A program made the position numbers and the translations under genes. A stretch of 64,000 bases of DNA from Moorena producens 3L (lineage in GTDB: Bacteria; Cyanobacteriota; Cyanobacteriia; Cyanobacteriales; Coleofasciculaceae): NCBI RefSeq assembly GCF_000211815.1, contig NZ_GL890816.1:42499-106498 (forward strand), in the 5' to 3' direction. The notes beneath the pieces are model-generated. The model did not search any database. It was not told the DNA's origin and saw only the letters and a program-made list of their open reading frames with translations. Shown in pieces: positions 37,608 to 46,446 of this stretch (position 1 is the stretch's first letter; every line of letters begins with the position of its first letter).

Positions 37608-38086
37608 TAGTAATATATAATTATTATTTGAATTGTGAACATACTCCCGCTTGGGAAAGGCAAGAGGCAAGAGGCAAGAGGCAAGAGTTAATCAAGTAGC
37701 GATGCAGCAAGGGAACAGGTGAGCCAGTGAGGCCAAAGGGGATTTCCCCCATTCGCGACTGCATCAAGACATAGAAGGATTTTGGTTAAGGTCAAAAACG
37801 GTAATTATGATTTATTATTTCTAATTGATTTAGAAATGCTATAGTATTCAGATTAAAGTTAAAATTTGATTCTGATGGCGTCACCGAGTTAAGCAACTGT
37901 TCTAGCTATGGTTGAAATTCTATAAGGCTTGGGGTGATGCGATCGCATCTTGCCCAGTTGTTTTGCCCAGTTGTTTTGCCCAGTTGTTTTGCCCAGTTGT
38001 TTAACCACTGCTGTTGTGGGATTGGTTGCACAAAGCGCTTATCTTGGAAAAAAATCGACTATTCCAGACATGACTTTAACCCAGCT
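37608..38086. other. Spacer between the two permease genes with three repeat types
   Basis: About 480 bp. It holds gaggcaa tandem units (37662-37688), a GATGCAG element (37701-37765) and a 13-bp tandem (cccagttgttttg, about 37954-38002). An ORF runs through the last part into the second permease, but its residues are repeat-encoded and unlikely to be real. Confidence 0.55.
37701..37765. repeat. GATGCAG/CTGCATC element, copy 2
   Basis: gatgcagcaagggaacagg ... ggggatttcccccattcgcgactgcatc, followed by aagacat. It shares ends and the gggg-nn-tccccc core with copies at 13200, 52494 and 62042. Confidence 0.65.
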
Positions 38087-38974
38087 ATGGTACCAAAACC
38101 GCTCTTTGTAGCAAAATCCCAACATCTACAGCAATTCTTCTGGAAAATCCCGATTCATCTGACCCTGATTATCATCTCTTTGATCTGGACTCTACCCACT
38201 GTTGGCTTGTTCATTAGTTCCCTACGCTACCGAGATGATGTGCTCAAAACCGGTTGGTGGTCAGTCTTCCAACACCCCTTCAATTTCACCCAATACCACC
38301 TCGGTAACTATATTGATGTGATTACCTCCGAAGGGATGGGACAGGCATTTCTCAATAGTCTGGTTATCTCGATTCCCGCTACAGTCATTCCGATTGTGAT
38401 CGCTACTTTTGCTGCCTATGGGTTTGCTTGGATGAAATTTCCTGGTCGCCAAGTCCTGTTTATGGTAGTAGTTGGTTTGCTGGTAGTCCCGTTACAGATG
38501 ACTCTGATTCCGGTATTGCGAGTCTACGGATATCTAGGACTTTCCGGTACATTATTAGGTATTTGGTTAGCCCACACAGGCTATGGTTTGCCCTTAGGAA
38601 TTTATTTATTGCGTAATTATATTGCTAGTTTGCCTCAGGAGTTAATCGAAGCAGCAGCAGTGGATGGTGCGTCTCATCTGACCATAGTTACCCAGCTGAT
38701 TGTGCCTCTATCCATGCCTGCGATCGCATCATTTGCCGTGTTTCAATTTCTCTGGGTATGGAATGACTTGCTAGTTGCTTTAGTCTATCTCGGAGTTACA
38801 CCAGACGTTGCCCCGTTAACGATCCGATTAACAAATATAGTAGGTTATCGTGGGCAGCAGTGGCATCTTCTTACCTCTGGTGCATTTATCACCATGATTG
38901 TACCACTGATTGTGTTTTTTGTTCTACAGCGGTACTTTGTGCGGGGGATTTTAGCCGGTTCGGTTAAGGGTTGA
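38087..38974 (+). CDS. ggtD: Sugar ABC transporter permease (GgtD/AglG-like)
   Basis: 295 residues if it starts at the ATG at 38087 (MVPKPLF). The frame is open to an ATG at 37934, but those 51 codons come largely from a cccagttgttttg tandem repeat and carry no family match, so I prefer the internal start. Six helices, the EAA loop LPQELIEAAAVDGASHLTIVTQLIVPLSMP, and a C-terminus LQRYFVRGILAGSVKG typical of MalG/AglG permeases. It pairs with the GgtC-like permease to import a glucoside. Confidence 0.85.
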   Translation: MVPKPLFVAKSQHLQQFFWKIPIHLTLIIISLIWTLPTVGLFISSLRYRDDVLKTGWWSVFQHPFNFTQYHLGNYIDVITSEGMGQAFLNSLVISIPATVIPIVIATFAAYGFAWMKFPGRQVLFMVVVGLLVVPLQMTLIPVLRVYGYLGLSGTLLGIWLAHTGYGLPLGIYLLRNYIASLPQELIEAAAVDGASHLTIVTQLIVPLSMPAIASFAVFQFLWVWNDLLVALVYLGVTPDVAPLTIRLTNIVGYRGQQWHLLTSGAFITMIVPLIVFFVLQRYFVRGILAGSVKG

Positions 38975-39045
38975 AACTCTTATCTATAGCAGTTCTTAAT
39001 TGGGAGAGGTACTTTCGTCCTGGGTTTTAGGGAGCTTCAACAGCT

Positions 39046-39083
39046 GGGAGTAGGGAGTAGGGAGTAGGGAGTAGGGAGTAGGA
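39046..39083. repeat. gggagta tandem repeat
   Basis: About five ggagtag heptamers after the permease gene. It is the complement of the ctccctactccctac runs at 20918 and 21090. Confidence 0.75.
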
Positions 39084-39105
39084 TTCAGTTTATCGAGGGT
39101 GAGAT

Positions 39106-39813
39106 TCAGGGCTGACCTACTTTAGGTAATTCTGTTTCATTGGAGAGAGCGAAATTATCTAAAGAAACCTTTGCTGAATAGGCAATAGCATCCCGCTGGT
39201 ACAAAATTAATAGGCTATTTGCGTTTAGAACCTTGTAACCCAAAAATCTATCTACTCCACTTACTACTTCCTGATAGTCATTACCATTGTAATGGGTAAA
39301 TGCTATTGTGAGCATATCATTGTTTGTTAATCTTCCATCACCATTGGTATCTTGTTTAATAAGGTGGTATAAAACTGCTATAACTGGTTTAGATTCAACC
39401 CTGTTATTAGCTCTATCATTAGTTTCTGAAATGAAGCTATCGCTAGTAATTAGATAGTCATTATTAGCAAAGATCCATTTGCTTTTCCCTGTTTCACTAT
39501 CCAAAAACAAATAGTTTATAGTTGAGCGTGTCGATTTGCTATAATAGGATTGGGTATAAGATTGGTCTGAGTAAAGCGGCACCATTAGATAGGTTGTGCC
39601 ATCAACCTCCCTGAGATTACCCAGCTCCCACTCTTGAGAGCTTGAGCTATCGTCATTAACATTAACAATGTTAATCCCCTGGCGCTCTCTCGTAGTGCTT
39701 TTGACTATCTCGATAGCAGCAAAAGCTAAAACTGCTATTGCTAGCAATCCAGTAGCCATAATAACAATGGCATTAAAGCGCCACACAAAACGAAAAAATT
39801 TATTGTCTTCCAT
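39106..39813 (-). CDS. Hypothetical membrane-anchored protein
   Basis: 235 residues. One N-terminal helix (VIMATGLLAIAVLAFAAIEIV) leads to an extracytoplasmic domain. The stretch DTNGDGRLTNNDM matches an EF-hand/dockerin-like Ca2+ loop (DxNxDGxxxxxD). It otherwise resembles beta-propeller-like sequence (NYLFLDSETGKSKWIF). No family named with confidence. It diverges from petL. Confidence 0.65.
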   Translation of the reverse strand: MEDNKFFRFVWRFNAIVIMATGLLAIAVLAFAAIEIVKSTTRERQGINIVNVNDDSSSSQEWELGNLREVDGTTYLMVPLYSDQSYTQSYYSKSTRSTINYLFLDSETGKSKWIFANNDYLITSDSFISETNDRANNRVESKPVIAVLYHLIKQDTNGDGRLTNNDMLTIAFTHYNGNDYQEVVSGVDRFLGYKVLNANSLLILYQRDAIAYSAKVSLDNFALSNETELPKVGQP

Positions 39814-39937
39814 GTTTGTTCACCGTTGACTATTGACGGTTGACTATTGACGGTTGACTATTGCTCTGAGGAATAAGACTCAAGATCAGGTAAAATTAGG
39901 TAATATTATTATAATAGTCAATTTTTGGGAGAATAAT

Positions 39938-40036
39938 ATGATCTCTGGAGCAATCGCTTACTTTGTAATTCTAGCTGGTGCCACTGTTGTGGCTCTGACT
40001 CTATTTTTTGGACTTAGAGCAGTTAAGTTGATCTAA
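39938..40036 (+). CDS. petL: Cytochrome b6f complex small subunit PetL
   Basis: 32 residues starting at the ATG at 39938 (RBS gggagaa 5-10 bp upstream). The single helix and the ending FFGLRAVKLI are characteristic of PetL, a small stabilising subunit of the thylakoid cytochrome b6f complex. The frame is open 28 codons further upstream, but that part runs through a repeat and would not fit the known length. Confidence 0.85.
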   Translation: MISGAIAYFVILAGATVVALTLFFGLRAVKLI

Positions 40037-40130
40037 CTACTCTTGTTTCCAAAACAATTAAAGCAGTATGGCGGGTTGAAACATTTAATTGTTTTGAGTA
40101 TAGCCGCATACTGTAGCGCTATAGTTAACC

Positions 40131-40291
40131 GTAAGCATTCAGCAGTCAGCGGTCAGTGGTCAGCTTATTTTATTCAAAAGTACTGCGCTACGCGCACCCT
40201 GCGCAAAAAGTAGCCTAGTGACACAGGCTTCGACGTTGGGACCACCTAACCCATAAGCTGATACGCGACACGCTGATAGCTGAATGCTTAC
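40131..40291. repeat. MITE-like element, copy F
   Basis: 161 bp with well-matched inverted ends (gtaagcattcagcagtcagc and gctgatagctgaatgcttac). The interior includes gctacgcgcaccctgcgc and a tacgcgacacgctgatag segment shared with copy A. Confidence 0.8.
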
Positions 40292-40340
40292 AGTTAACCA
40301 GCTATACTTACACCTAGCTATACTTACCCAGATCAACTCT

Positions 40341-41258
40341 CTAAGTCAAACAAGCTTCAATTGTTGCTAGCACCGACTGAGCTAGAGCAGTGAGTTCATA
40401 CCCCCCCTCTAAACCAAAAACAATCCGACGAGTTAGTTGCAGACAATAGTTCGTAAATAGCCCATAATCATCTGGCTGCAAGGCAATATTTGCCAAAGGA
40501 TCTGCGGCATTAGCATCATAACCAGCACTGACAATCAATAAATCTGGCTGAAATTTGGTTAAAAATGGCATCACTTTCTGTTCAAACATAGGCTGGTAAT
40601 CTGCTAACGTGCTGCCTGGTGCCATGGGAAGATTGAGGACATTATTGTGAAACCCCTGTTCACTGGCTTGGCCTGTACCAGGATAGCAAGGGGATTGATG
40701 AAGGGAGATGTAGGCAATGCGAGCATCTCGTTCCACAACATCTTGAGTGCCATTGCCGTGATGGACATCCCAGTCTAAGATGGCAACCCGTTCGACTTCC
40801 GATTGCTCTAAGGCGTAGTAAGCTGCGATCGCAGCATTGGAAAATAAGCAAAACCCCATCCCTCTCTGACGTTCAGCATGATGACCAGGGGGACGGGCTA
40901 GAACAAAGGCTGAATTATTGGTAGTGAGGACTTGATCTACCGCATCTAGCCAAGCACTAACGGCGAGTAGGGCAACATCGTAACTGCGGGGGGATATCCC
41001 TGTGTCCGCATCTAACCTGCCACCATTACTCCTAGCAATTTTTTCAACTGTCTCAATGTAGCGCTGGCTATGAATTTGTTGTACTAGAGGCATCACTCGA
41101 CGAGTTTCCACCGCTGTCGGTAACTGCCACTTAATTTGGTCAGCCCAAGGTGCAGCTTTGATGGCATTCACAATCGCCGTTAAACGTTCTGGTCGTTCTG
41201 GGTGAAACCGACCGTTATCGTGTTCAAGAAACTCATCGGAGTAAATGACAGGGAACAT
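40341..41258 (-). CDS. Histone deacetylase family (AcuC/HDAC-like) deacylase
   Basis: 305 residues from the ATG at 41258 (a TTG 7 codons earlier is possible). It has the zinc hydrolase motifs ARPPGHHAERQRGMGFCLFSNAAIAA, ILDWDVHHGNGTQDVV, SAGYDANAADPLA and GLEGGYELTALA. Such enzymes remove acetyl groups from proteins or polyamines; the bacterial target is not predictable. A small membrane peptide gene lies just upstream on the same strand. Confidence 0.88.
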   Translation of the reverse strand: MFPVIYSDEFLEHDNGRFHPERPERLTAIVNAIKAAPWADQIKWQLPTAVETRRVMPLVQQIHSQRYIETVEKIARSNGGRLDADTGISPRSYDVALLAVSAWLDAVDQVLTTNNSAFVLARPPGHHAERQRGMGFCLFSNAAIAAYYALEQSEVERVAILDWDVHHGNGTQDVVERDARIAYISLHQSPCYPGTGQASEQGFHNNVLNLPMAPGSTLADYQPMFEQKVMPFLTKFQPDLLIVSAGYDANAADPLANIALQPDDYGLFTNYCLQLTRRIVFGLEGGYELTALAQSVLATIEACLT

Positions 41259-41334
41259 ATTATAGCACGATTCAGCCAAAATTATGGAAAAACGTTTTAG
41301 AGCAAGGTACTTGTGAATAGATTAACCTTTCCGA

Positions 41335-41475
41335 TTATTTCATCAGGTGATCCCTAAACAGACCAAACACGACACCAAAAGCGATCAGAGCTAGAGCGAG
41401 GCTGGCAGGGATTAAATCTGGTCTCAAAATGAAGGCAAAAATAGCTAAGCCGATCAAAACATAGGATAGTTTCAT
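41335..41475 (-). CDS. Small hydrophobic protein, 46 residues
   Basis: Encodes 46 residues: MKLSYVLIGLAIFAFILRPD, then a second hydrophobic stretch (SLALALIAFGVVFGLF) and a short basic end. An RBS (aaggag, 7 bp before the ATG) is clear on the minus strand. It has two likely membrane segments. The family is unknown to me. It is 76 bp upstream of the HDAC-like gene on the same strand. Confidence 0.6.
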   Translation of the reverse strand: MKLSYVLIGLAIFAFILRPDLIPASLALALIAFGVVFGLFRDHLMK

Positions 41476-41816
41476 CAAAAACTCCTTAGTTGTTGGGAAC
41501 TTCTGAGGTTTAGTCAGGGAAGGAAAACAATCTGGTGGTATAGACCGCCAGTCAACATCAGCAAGAAGAGGTGAATGTCCTAAGCTGCCCTAGGAAATTT
41601 TCGGTCTTTTTCCCATAATTTTTGCACAAGAAGCGCGAATCTGCTCATTGTCTAAGGCTTGCCCGTGGTTCTGTTACCGGCTATAGTCGAGATTTTGTGT
41701 TAAAATTTAAAAATAACCAGCCAAATTTGGAAAATAAAGGTGTTAAAAGCCTCTTTTGAGAGATTTTAACCGATTTTTTTAGCAAAATCCTCGATAATAA
41801 GGGAGTTTGTCCAACT
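41476..41816. other. gyrA upstream region
   Basis: 340 bp without a gene, holding the divergent promoters of the small membrane protein and gyrA. I see no clear regulatory motif. Confidence 0.4.
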
Positions 41817-44432
41817 ATGAGTACATCCCAAGAACGCATTGTCCCGACAAATTTGCGGAACGAAATGTCCCGGTCTTATTTAGAATACGCCATGAGCGTC
41901 ATAGTAGGTCGGGCATTACCAGATGCCAGGGATGGGCTCAAGCCAGTACACCGAAGGATTCTCTATGCGATGCATGAGCTGGGATTAAGCCCAGAGCGTC
42001 CGTTCCGCAAATGCGCTCGTGTGGTGGGGGAAGTGTTGGGTAAGTATCATCCCCATGGGGATACTGCTGTTTATGACGCTTTGGTGCGCATGGCTCAGGA
42101 TTTCTCCATGCGATCGCCTCTGATTAATGGTCATGGAAATTTTGGCTCAGTAGACAACGACCCCCCAGCGGCAATGCGTTACACAGAGTGCCGCTTGCAA
42201 GCGATCGCTACCAATGCCCTACTCCGGGACATTGAGTCAGAAACTGTAGACTTTGTTGATAACTTTGACGGTTCCCAGCAAGAACCGACTGTCTTACCGG
42301 CACGGATTCCCCAATTACTGCTCAACGGCTCATCGGGGATTGCTGTGGGTATGGCAACCAATATCCCCCCTCATAACCTGGGAGAGTTGGTGGATGGCTT
42401 AGTGGCCGTGATCCATAATCCCGAAATCACTGATAAGGAATTAAGGCGGTATATCCCTGGTCCAGATTTCCCCACTGGGGCACAGATTTTAGGAACATCG
42501 GGTATTAAAGATGCTTACACCAGTGGTCGGGGTTCTATCACCATGCGAGGTGTGGCAGAAATTGAAACCATTGGGCAACGAGGTCGTCCAGACAAGGAAG
42601 CCATTATTATTACTGAGCTACCTTACCAAACTAATAAGGCAAGTTTAATCGAAAAGATTGCTGAATTGGTCAATGATAAGCGCATTGATGGCATTTCCGA
42701 TATTCGGGATGAAAGCGATCGCAATGGCATGCGCATCGTAATCGAACTAAAGCGCGATGCTTATCCCAAAGTTGTCCTGAATAATCTCTACAAGCAAACC
42801 CCCCTCCAAACTAATTTTGGAGCAAATATGCTAGCCCTGGTGGGCAATGAACCCCAGTTGCTGACCATAAAGCAGTTCTTAAACGTTTTCCTGGATTTCC
42901 GCATTGAAACCATTACCCGACGGACTCAATATCAATTGCGCAAAGCTGAGGAACGGGATCATTTACTGCAAGGGTTACTAATTGCCCTAGATAGCTTAGA
43001 TGCTGTGATTGCGGTGATTCGGGGGGCGGCGGATACGACTACAGCACGAGGACAATTAGTTACAGAATTTAGTCTATCTGAAGCCCAAGCTGATGCTATT
43101 TTGCAAATGCAGCTGCGCCGTCTGACTGCTTTGGAAGCCCAAAAGATTCAAGCTGAGCATGAGGAATTACAAGTTCGGATTGCGGATTTAAGGGATATCC
43201 TAGCTCGCCGAAGTCGCATCCTGGAGATTATTGAAACTGAAGCCCAGCAACTGAAACAGAACTTTGCCACACCACGCCGCACACAAATTCAACAGGTTGA
43301 AGGGGAACTGGATGATACTGACCTGATTGCTAATGAAAAAGCTGTGATTCTGCTGACTGAGCAAGGGTATATCAAACGCATGCCTGTGGATGAGTTTAGA
43401 GCTCAAGCTCGGGCAACTCGTGGTAAAGCTGCTGCCAGGATCAAAGATGATGATGAGGTAGAGCATTTCTTCACTTGCTGCGACCACGATAGCATTTTAT
43501 TTTTTAGCGATCGCGGTGTAGTGTACTCTCTGCGTGCCTACCAAATCCCGGCTGTATCTCGCACCGCCAGGGGGGTACCGATTGTGCAGATGTTACCCAT
43601 TCCCCACGAAGAAAAAATTACTTCTATTGTACCGGTATCTGAATTTACGGATGATGAATATCTAGTCATGTTAACTCATAAGGGTTACATCAAGAAAACT
43701 GCTCTAGATGCTTTCAGCAAAATTCGGGCAAATGGATTAATTGCTATTTCCCTCGGGGAAGGAGACCAGTTGCGGTGGGTACTTCGTGCTAGGGAAGAAG
43801 ACAGCATCATAATTGGGTCTCGTCATGGCATGGCAATTCACTTCAAGTGTGACAATGATCAACTCCGCCCCCTCGGTCGTGCGACCAGAGGAGTTAAGGC
43901 TATGAAACTAAAGGGTGATGATGAATTAATCGGTATGGATATTTTGTCCGGTCAAATCATCGCTAGTCTAGCTGCTGCTGAGGATTCAGAGGAAGAGACA
44001 GAAGACCTTAGTGATTCTGAGATGGTGGAAACAGCAGCTCAAGGTCCTTGGGTATTAATTGTCACTATGGGAGGCTATGGTAAGCGGGTACCGGTATCCC
44101 AATTCCGGCTACAAAACCGTGCGGGTATGGGAGTTCGCTCAACCAAATTCCGTTTACCCAAAGACCAACTGGCAGCCCTACAGGTAGTTAATGAAGGGGA
44201 TGAATTGATGATAGTCACTAGTCGAGGGATTATCATTCGTCAAGCTGTTGATGCTATTTCTCCCCAATCTCGCATGGCAACTGGGGTCAGAGTGCAAAAG
44301 TTAGATGATGAAGATGCGATCGCAGCGGTTGCTTTGGTTCCCATTTCAGATCAAGAGCAGGAAATCGAAGAGCAGGAACTCCCAGACCAGGAACTCCCAG
44401 ACCAGGAAGAGTCGGTAGATTCAGATAAATAA
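41817..44432 (+). CDS. gyrA: DNA gyrase subunit A
   Basis: 871 residues. The breakage-reunion domain has RALPDARDGLKPVHRRILYAM and the catalytic Tyr in DPPAAMRYTECRL. The C-terminal beta-pinwheel shows several GxKR/RG-type blades, including QGYIKRMPVDEFRAQARATRGK (near the gyrase box), and RGVKAMKLKGDDELIGM. The QARATRG motif supports gyrase rather than topoisomerase IV. An acidic tail with a QELPDQELPDQE repeat ends the protein. Single-gene transcript, followed by a hairpin. Confidence 0.95.
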   Translation: MSTSQERIVPTNLRNEMSRSYLEYAMSVIVGRALPDARDGLKPVHRRILYAMHELGLSPERPFRKCARVVGEVLGKYHPHGDTAVYDALVRMAQDFSMRSPLINGHGNFGSVDNDPPAAMRYTECRLQAIATNALLRDIESETVDFVDNFDGSQQEPTVLPARIPQLLLNGSSGIAVGMATNIPPHNLGELVDGLVAVIHNPEITDKELRRYIPGPDFPTGAQILGTSGIKDAYTSGRGSITMRGVAEIETIGQRGRPDKEAIIITELPYQTNKASLIEKIAELVNDKRIDGISDIRDESDRNGMRIVIELKRDAYPKVVLNNLYKQTPLQTNFGANMLALVGNEPQLLTIKQFLNVFLDFRIETITRRTQYQLRKAEERDHLLQGLLIALDSLDAVIAVIRGAADTTTARGQLVTEFSLSEAQADAILQMQLRRLTALEAQKIQAEHEELQVRIADLRDILARRSRILEIIETEAQQLKQNFATPRRTQIQQVEGELDDTDLIANEKAVILLTEQGYIKRMPVDEFRAQARATRGKAAARIKDDDEVEHFFTCCDHDSILFFSDRGVVYSLRAYQIPAVSRTARGVPIVQMLPIPHEEKITSIVPVSEFTDDEYLVMLTHKGYIKKTALDAFSKIRANGLIAISLGEGDQLRWVLRAREEDSIIIGSRHGMAIHFKCDNDQLRPLGRATRGVKAMKLKGDDELIGMDILSGQIIASLAAAEDSEEETEDLSDSEMVETAAQGPWVLIVTMGGYGKRVPVSQFRLQNRAGMGVRSTKFRLPKDQLAALQVVNEGDELMIVTSRGIIIRQAVDAISPQSRMATGVRVQKLDDEDAIAAVALVPISDQEQEIEEQELPDQELPDQEESVDSDK

Positions 44433-44460
44433 ACCACTAGAAATAAACCTACAATAGGTT

Positions 44461-44494
44461 TTTGTAGACGGTTAACCGTCAACCGTCTACAAAA
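44461..44494 (+). terminator. Hairpin after gyrA
   Basis: tttgtagacggtt pairs with aaccgtctacaaa around aaccgtc (13-bp stem). It is 28 bp after the gyrA stop and is followed by aacccacc without a T-run, so it is a weak or rho-assisted terminator. Confidence 0.55.
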
Positions 44495-44541
44495 CCCACC
44501 TTAACTACACTAAGAAAACGGTTTTCTAGGAGGCAACTCAA

Positions 44542-45108
44542 ATGATTCAAACTGCCAAAAAGTTTTACACATTTGAAGACTATCTTTCCTACCATGATGA
44601 CACTGACTACAAGTATGAGCTTGTTAATGGAGAGCTTATTGCTATGCCACCTGCTAGTGGACTACATGCCCTGATTATGCTTTTTTTATTCAAGCAATTT
44701 GATAGAGAAATTGAGAGGGTTAGTTTAGATTGGGTTGTTATGCCTGGTAATCTTGGGGTTCGCACAGCTGAGAATAAATCTAGAATTCCTGATTTAGTCA
44801 TTATCTCAGAAAATCAGCGGCAAGCTATCAGTTCCATGTCATCAGCGGTGCTGGAATCAGCACCACTACTAGCAGTAGAAATTGTTAGTGCAGGTAATCC
44901 CCAAGATGATTACCGCTACAAGCGTTCTGAATACGCGGTGCGGGAAGTGCCTGAATATTGGATTGTTGATCCAATTAAGTCTAAGGTTTCGGTTTTGCGT
45001 TTAGTTGATGGGTTTTATGATCTGACAGAATTTACAGGAAATAAAAAGATTGAATCACAAACATTTCCCGAGTTAGCTTTGACAGTTGAACAAGTATTTG
45101 CAGTTTAG
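44542..45108 (+). CDS. Uma2 family endonuclease-like protein
   Basis: 188 residues of the Uma2/DUF820 family, multi-copy in cyanobacteria with a PD-(D/E)XK fold. Seen: YKYELVNGELIAMPPASGLHA, RIPDLVIIS (acidic), LLAVEIVSAGNPQDDYRYKRSEYAVREVPEYWIVDP. The gene has an RBS (aggaggc). The role is unknown; these genes are often linked to mobile DNA. Confidence 0.9.
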   Translation: MIQTAKKFYTFEDYLSYHDDTDYKYELVNGELIAMPPASGLHALIMLFLFKQFDREIERVSLDWVVMPGNLGVRTAENKSRIPDLVIISENQRQAISSMSSAVLESAPLLAVEIVSAGNPQDDYRYKRSEYAVREVPEYWIVDPIKSKVSVLRLVDGFYDLTEFTGNKKIESQTFPELALTVEQVFAV

Positions 45109-45228
45109 ACTAATTGTTAATGATTAAGTATTAAAATTAGCTCTTGAACCAAGTTTAAAATTTATCTGTATTTCTATCACTCATAAGTTTACATAGCAAA
45201 AAATACTATAGCTATAGTAGACTTACTA

Positions 45229-46245
45229 TTACTTCTCAACCCGATATCCCAACTCTAATAACCGTAAGCGAGATTGTCGCCATTTCGGTTTTACTTTCAC
45301 AAACAATTCCAGGTAAACTTGACCAGCAACTAACTTTTGAAGTTGTTGACGAGCCGCAGTACCAATTTGTTTGAGCATATTACCCTTTTTTCCAATTAAA
45401 ATACCTTTTTGGGAGTCTCTCTCTACATTGATCGTAGCAAAAATACGGGTAATTTTTGGTTGCTCCTCTACTAAATCAATAGTAATAGCAACCGAGTGGG
45501 GGACTTCCTCACGAGTTAGGAGTAAGATTTGCTCTCGAATCAATTCCCCCATGATAAACCGTTCTGGCTGGTCGGTTAAGAAGTCAGGGGGATAATAATA
45601 TGGCCCTGGTTCTAAGCGTTCAATTAATTTCTGCTGCAATAGGTCTAAGCGATCAGCTGTCAGGGCAGAAAATTTTACGACTTCCCAGCCTTGAGCAGTA
45701 GCTAGTTTAGCATAACTAGCATCGATTGATTCTCCCCTACTGTGTCGAGGTTGTATATCTGATTTGTTCACACCCAAAATTACTGGTGTCTTAGTATGGC
45801 TCAGTAGATCAACAATAAAGCGATCGCCTCCTCCCGCCTCCACCGTACTATCCACCACCAACAGCACCACATCCACTAACTCAATCGCTATTTGGGCATT
45901 TTTCACCAAGACCTTACCCAGTTGATGATGAGGTTTGTGAATCCCTGGCGTATCCACAAAAATCAACTGAGCTTCCGGTGTGGTCAAGATACCTCGCAGC
46001 CGATTTCGGGTGGTTTGAGCCACGGGCGAAGTGATAGCAATTTTTTGCCCTACCAGTTTATTCATCAGTGTGGATTTCCCCACATTCGGACGTCCTACAA
46101 TCGCCACGAAGCCAGACTTAAACCCATCTGGAGCAACCGGAATAGTTCCTAGAACTGATGGCTTGATAACTTTTTCCTCTAGGTTATCTTGGGAAGAGTC
46201 TATGGTCGAATCATCTTGGTCTTGGATTTTAGAATTGTCAGTCAT
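45229..46245 (-). CDS. era: GTPase Era
   Basis: 338 residues. Era-type GTPase acting in 16S rRNA maturation and 30S assembly. Motifs: G1 GRPNVGKS, G2 QTTRNRLRGI, G3 VDTPGIHKP, G4 VNKSD, and the C-terminal KH domain with LIGKKGNMLKQIGTAAR. It has a hydrophilic N-terminal extension of about 45 residues (DDSTIDSSQDNLEEKV) beyond the usual start, common in cyanobacterial Era. Confidence 0.95.
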   Translation of the reverse strand: MTDNSKIQDQDDSTIDSSQDNLEEKVIKPSVLGTIPVAPDGFKSGFVAIVGRPNVGKSTLMNKLVGQKIAITSPVAQTTRNRLRGILTTPEAQLIFVDTPGIHKPHHQLGKVLVKNAQIAIELVDVVLLVVDSTVEAGGGDRFIVDLLSHTKTPVILGVNKSDIQPRHSRGESIDASYAKLATAQGWEVVKFSALTADRLDLLQQKLIERLEPGPYYYPPDFLTDQPERFIMGELIREQILLLTREEVPHSVAITIDLVEEQPKITRIFATINVERDSQKGILIGKKGNMLKQIGTAARQQLQKLVAGQVYLELFVKVKPKWRQSRLRLLELGYRVEK

Positions 46246-46446
46246 TGAACCAATCGTAGTTTTTATTGTTTTATTATGAAATTTATGTTAGCAACATAGA
46301 TAAGGACTATGTTGAGTATGTTGTTACAGGGGATAACACCCCGGTTAATTGACCAACAATATCATAAATAGAACTGATCGTGGGCTTGAAGTAAAAAATT
46401 CCAAGTTAGTTACCCACACTCAAGCAGTTTAGACTACATACTACTT

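Noticed and set aside
37934..38086. Upstream extension of the second sugar permease (51 residues, Cys-rich)
   Set aside because: It is encoded by a cccagttgttttg tandem repeat and lacks family similarity; an internal ATG gives the normal length.
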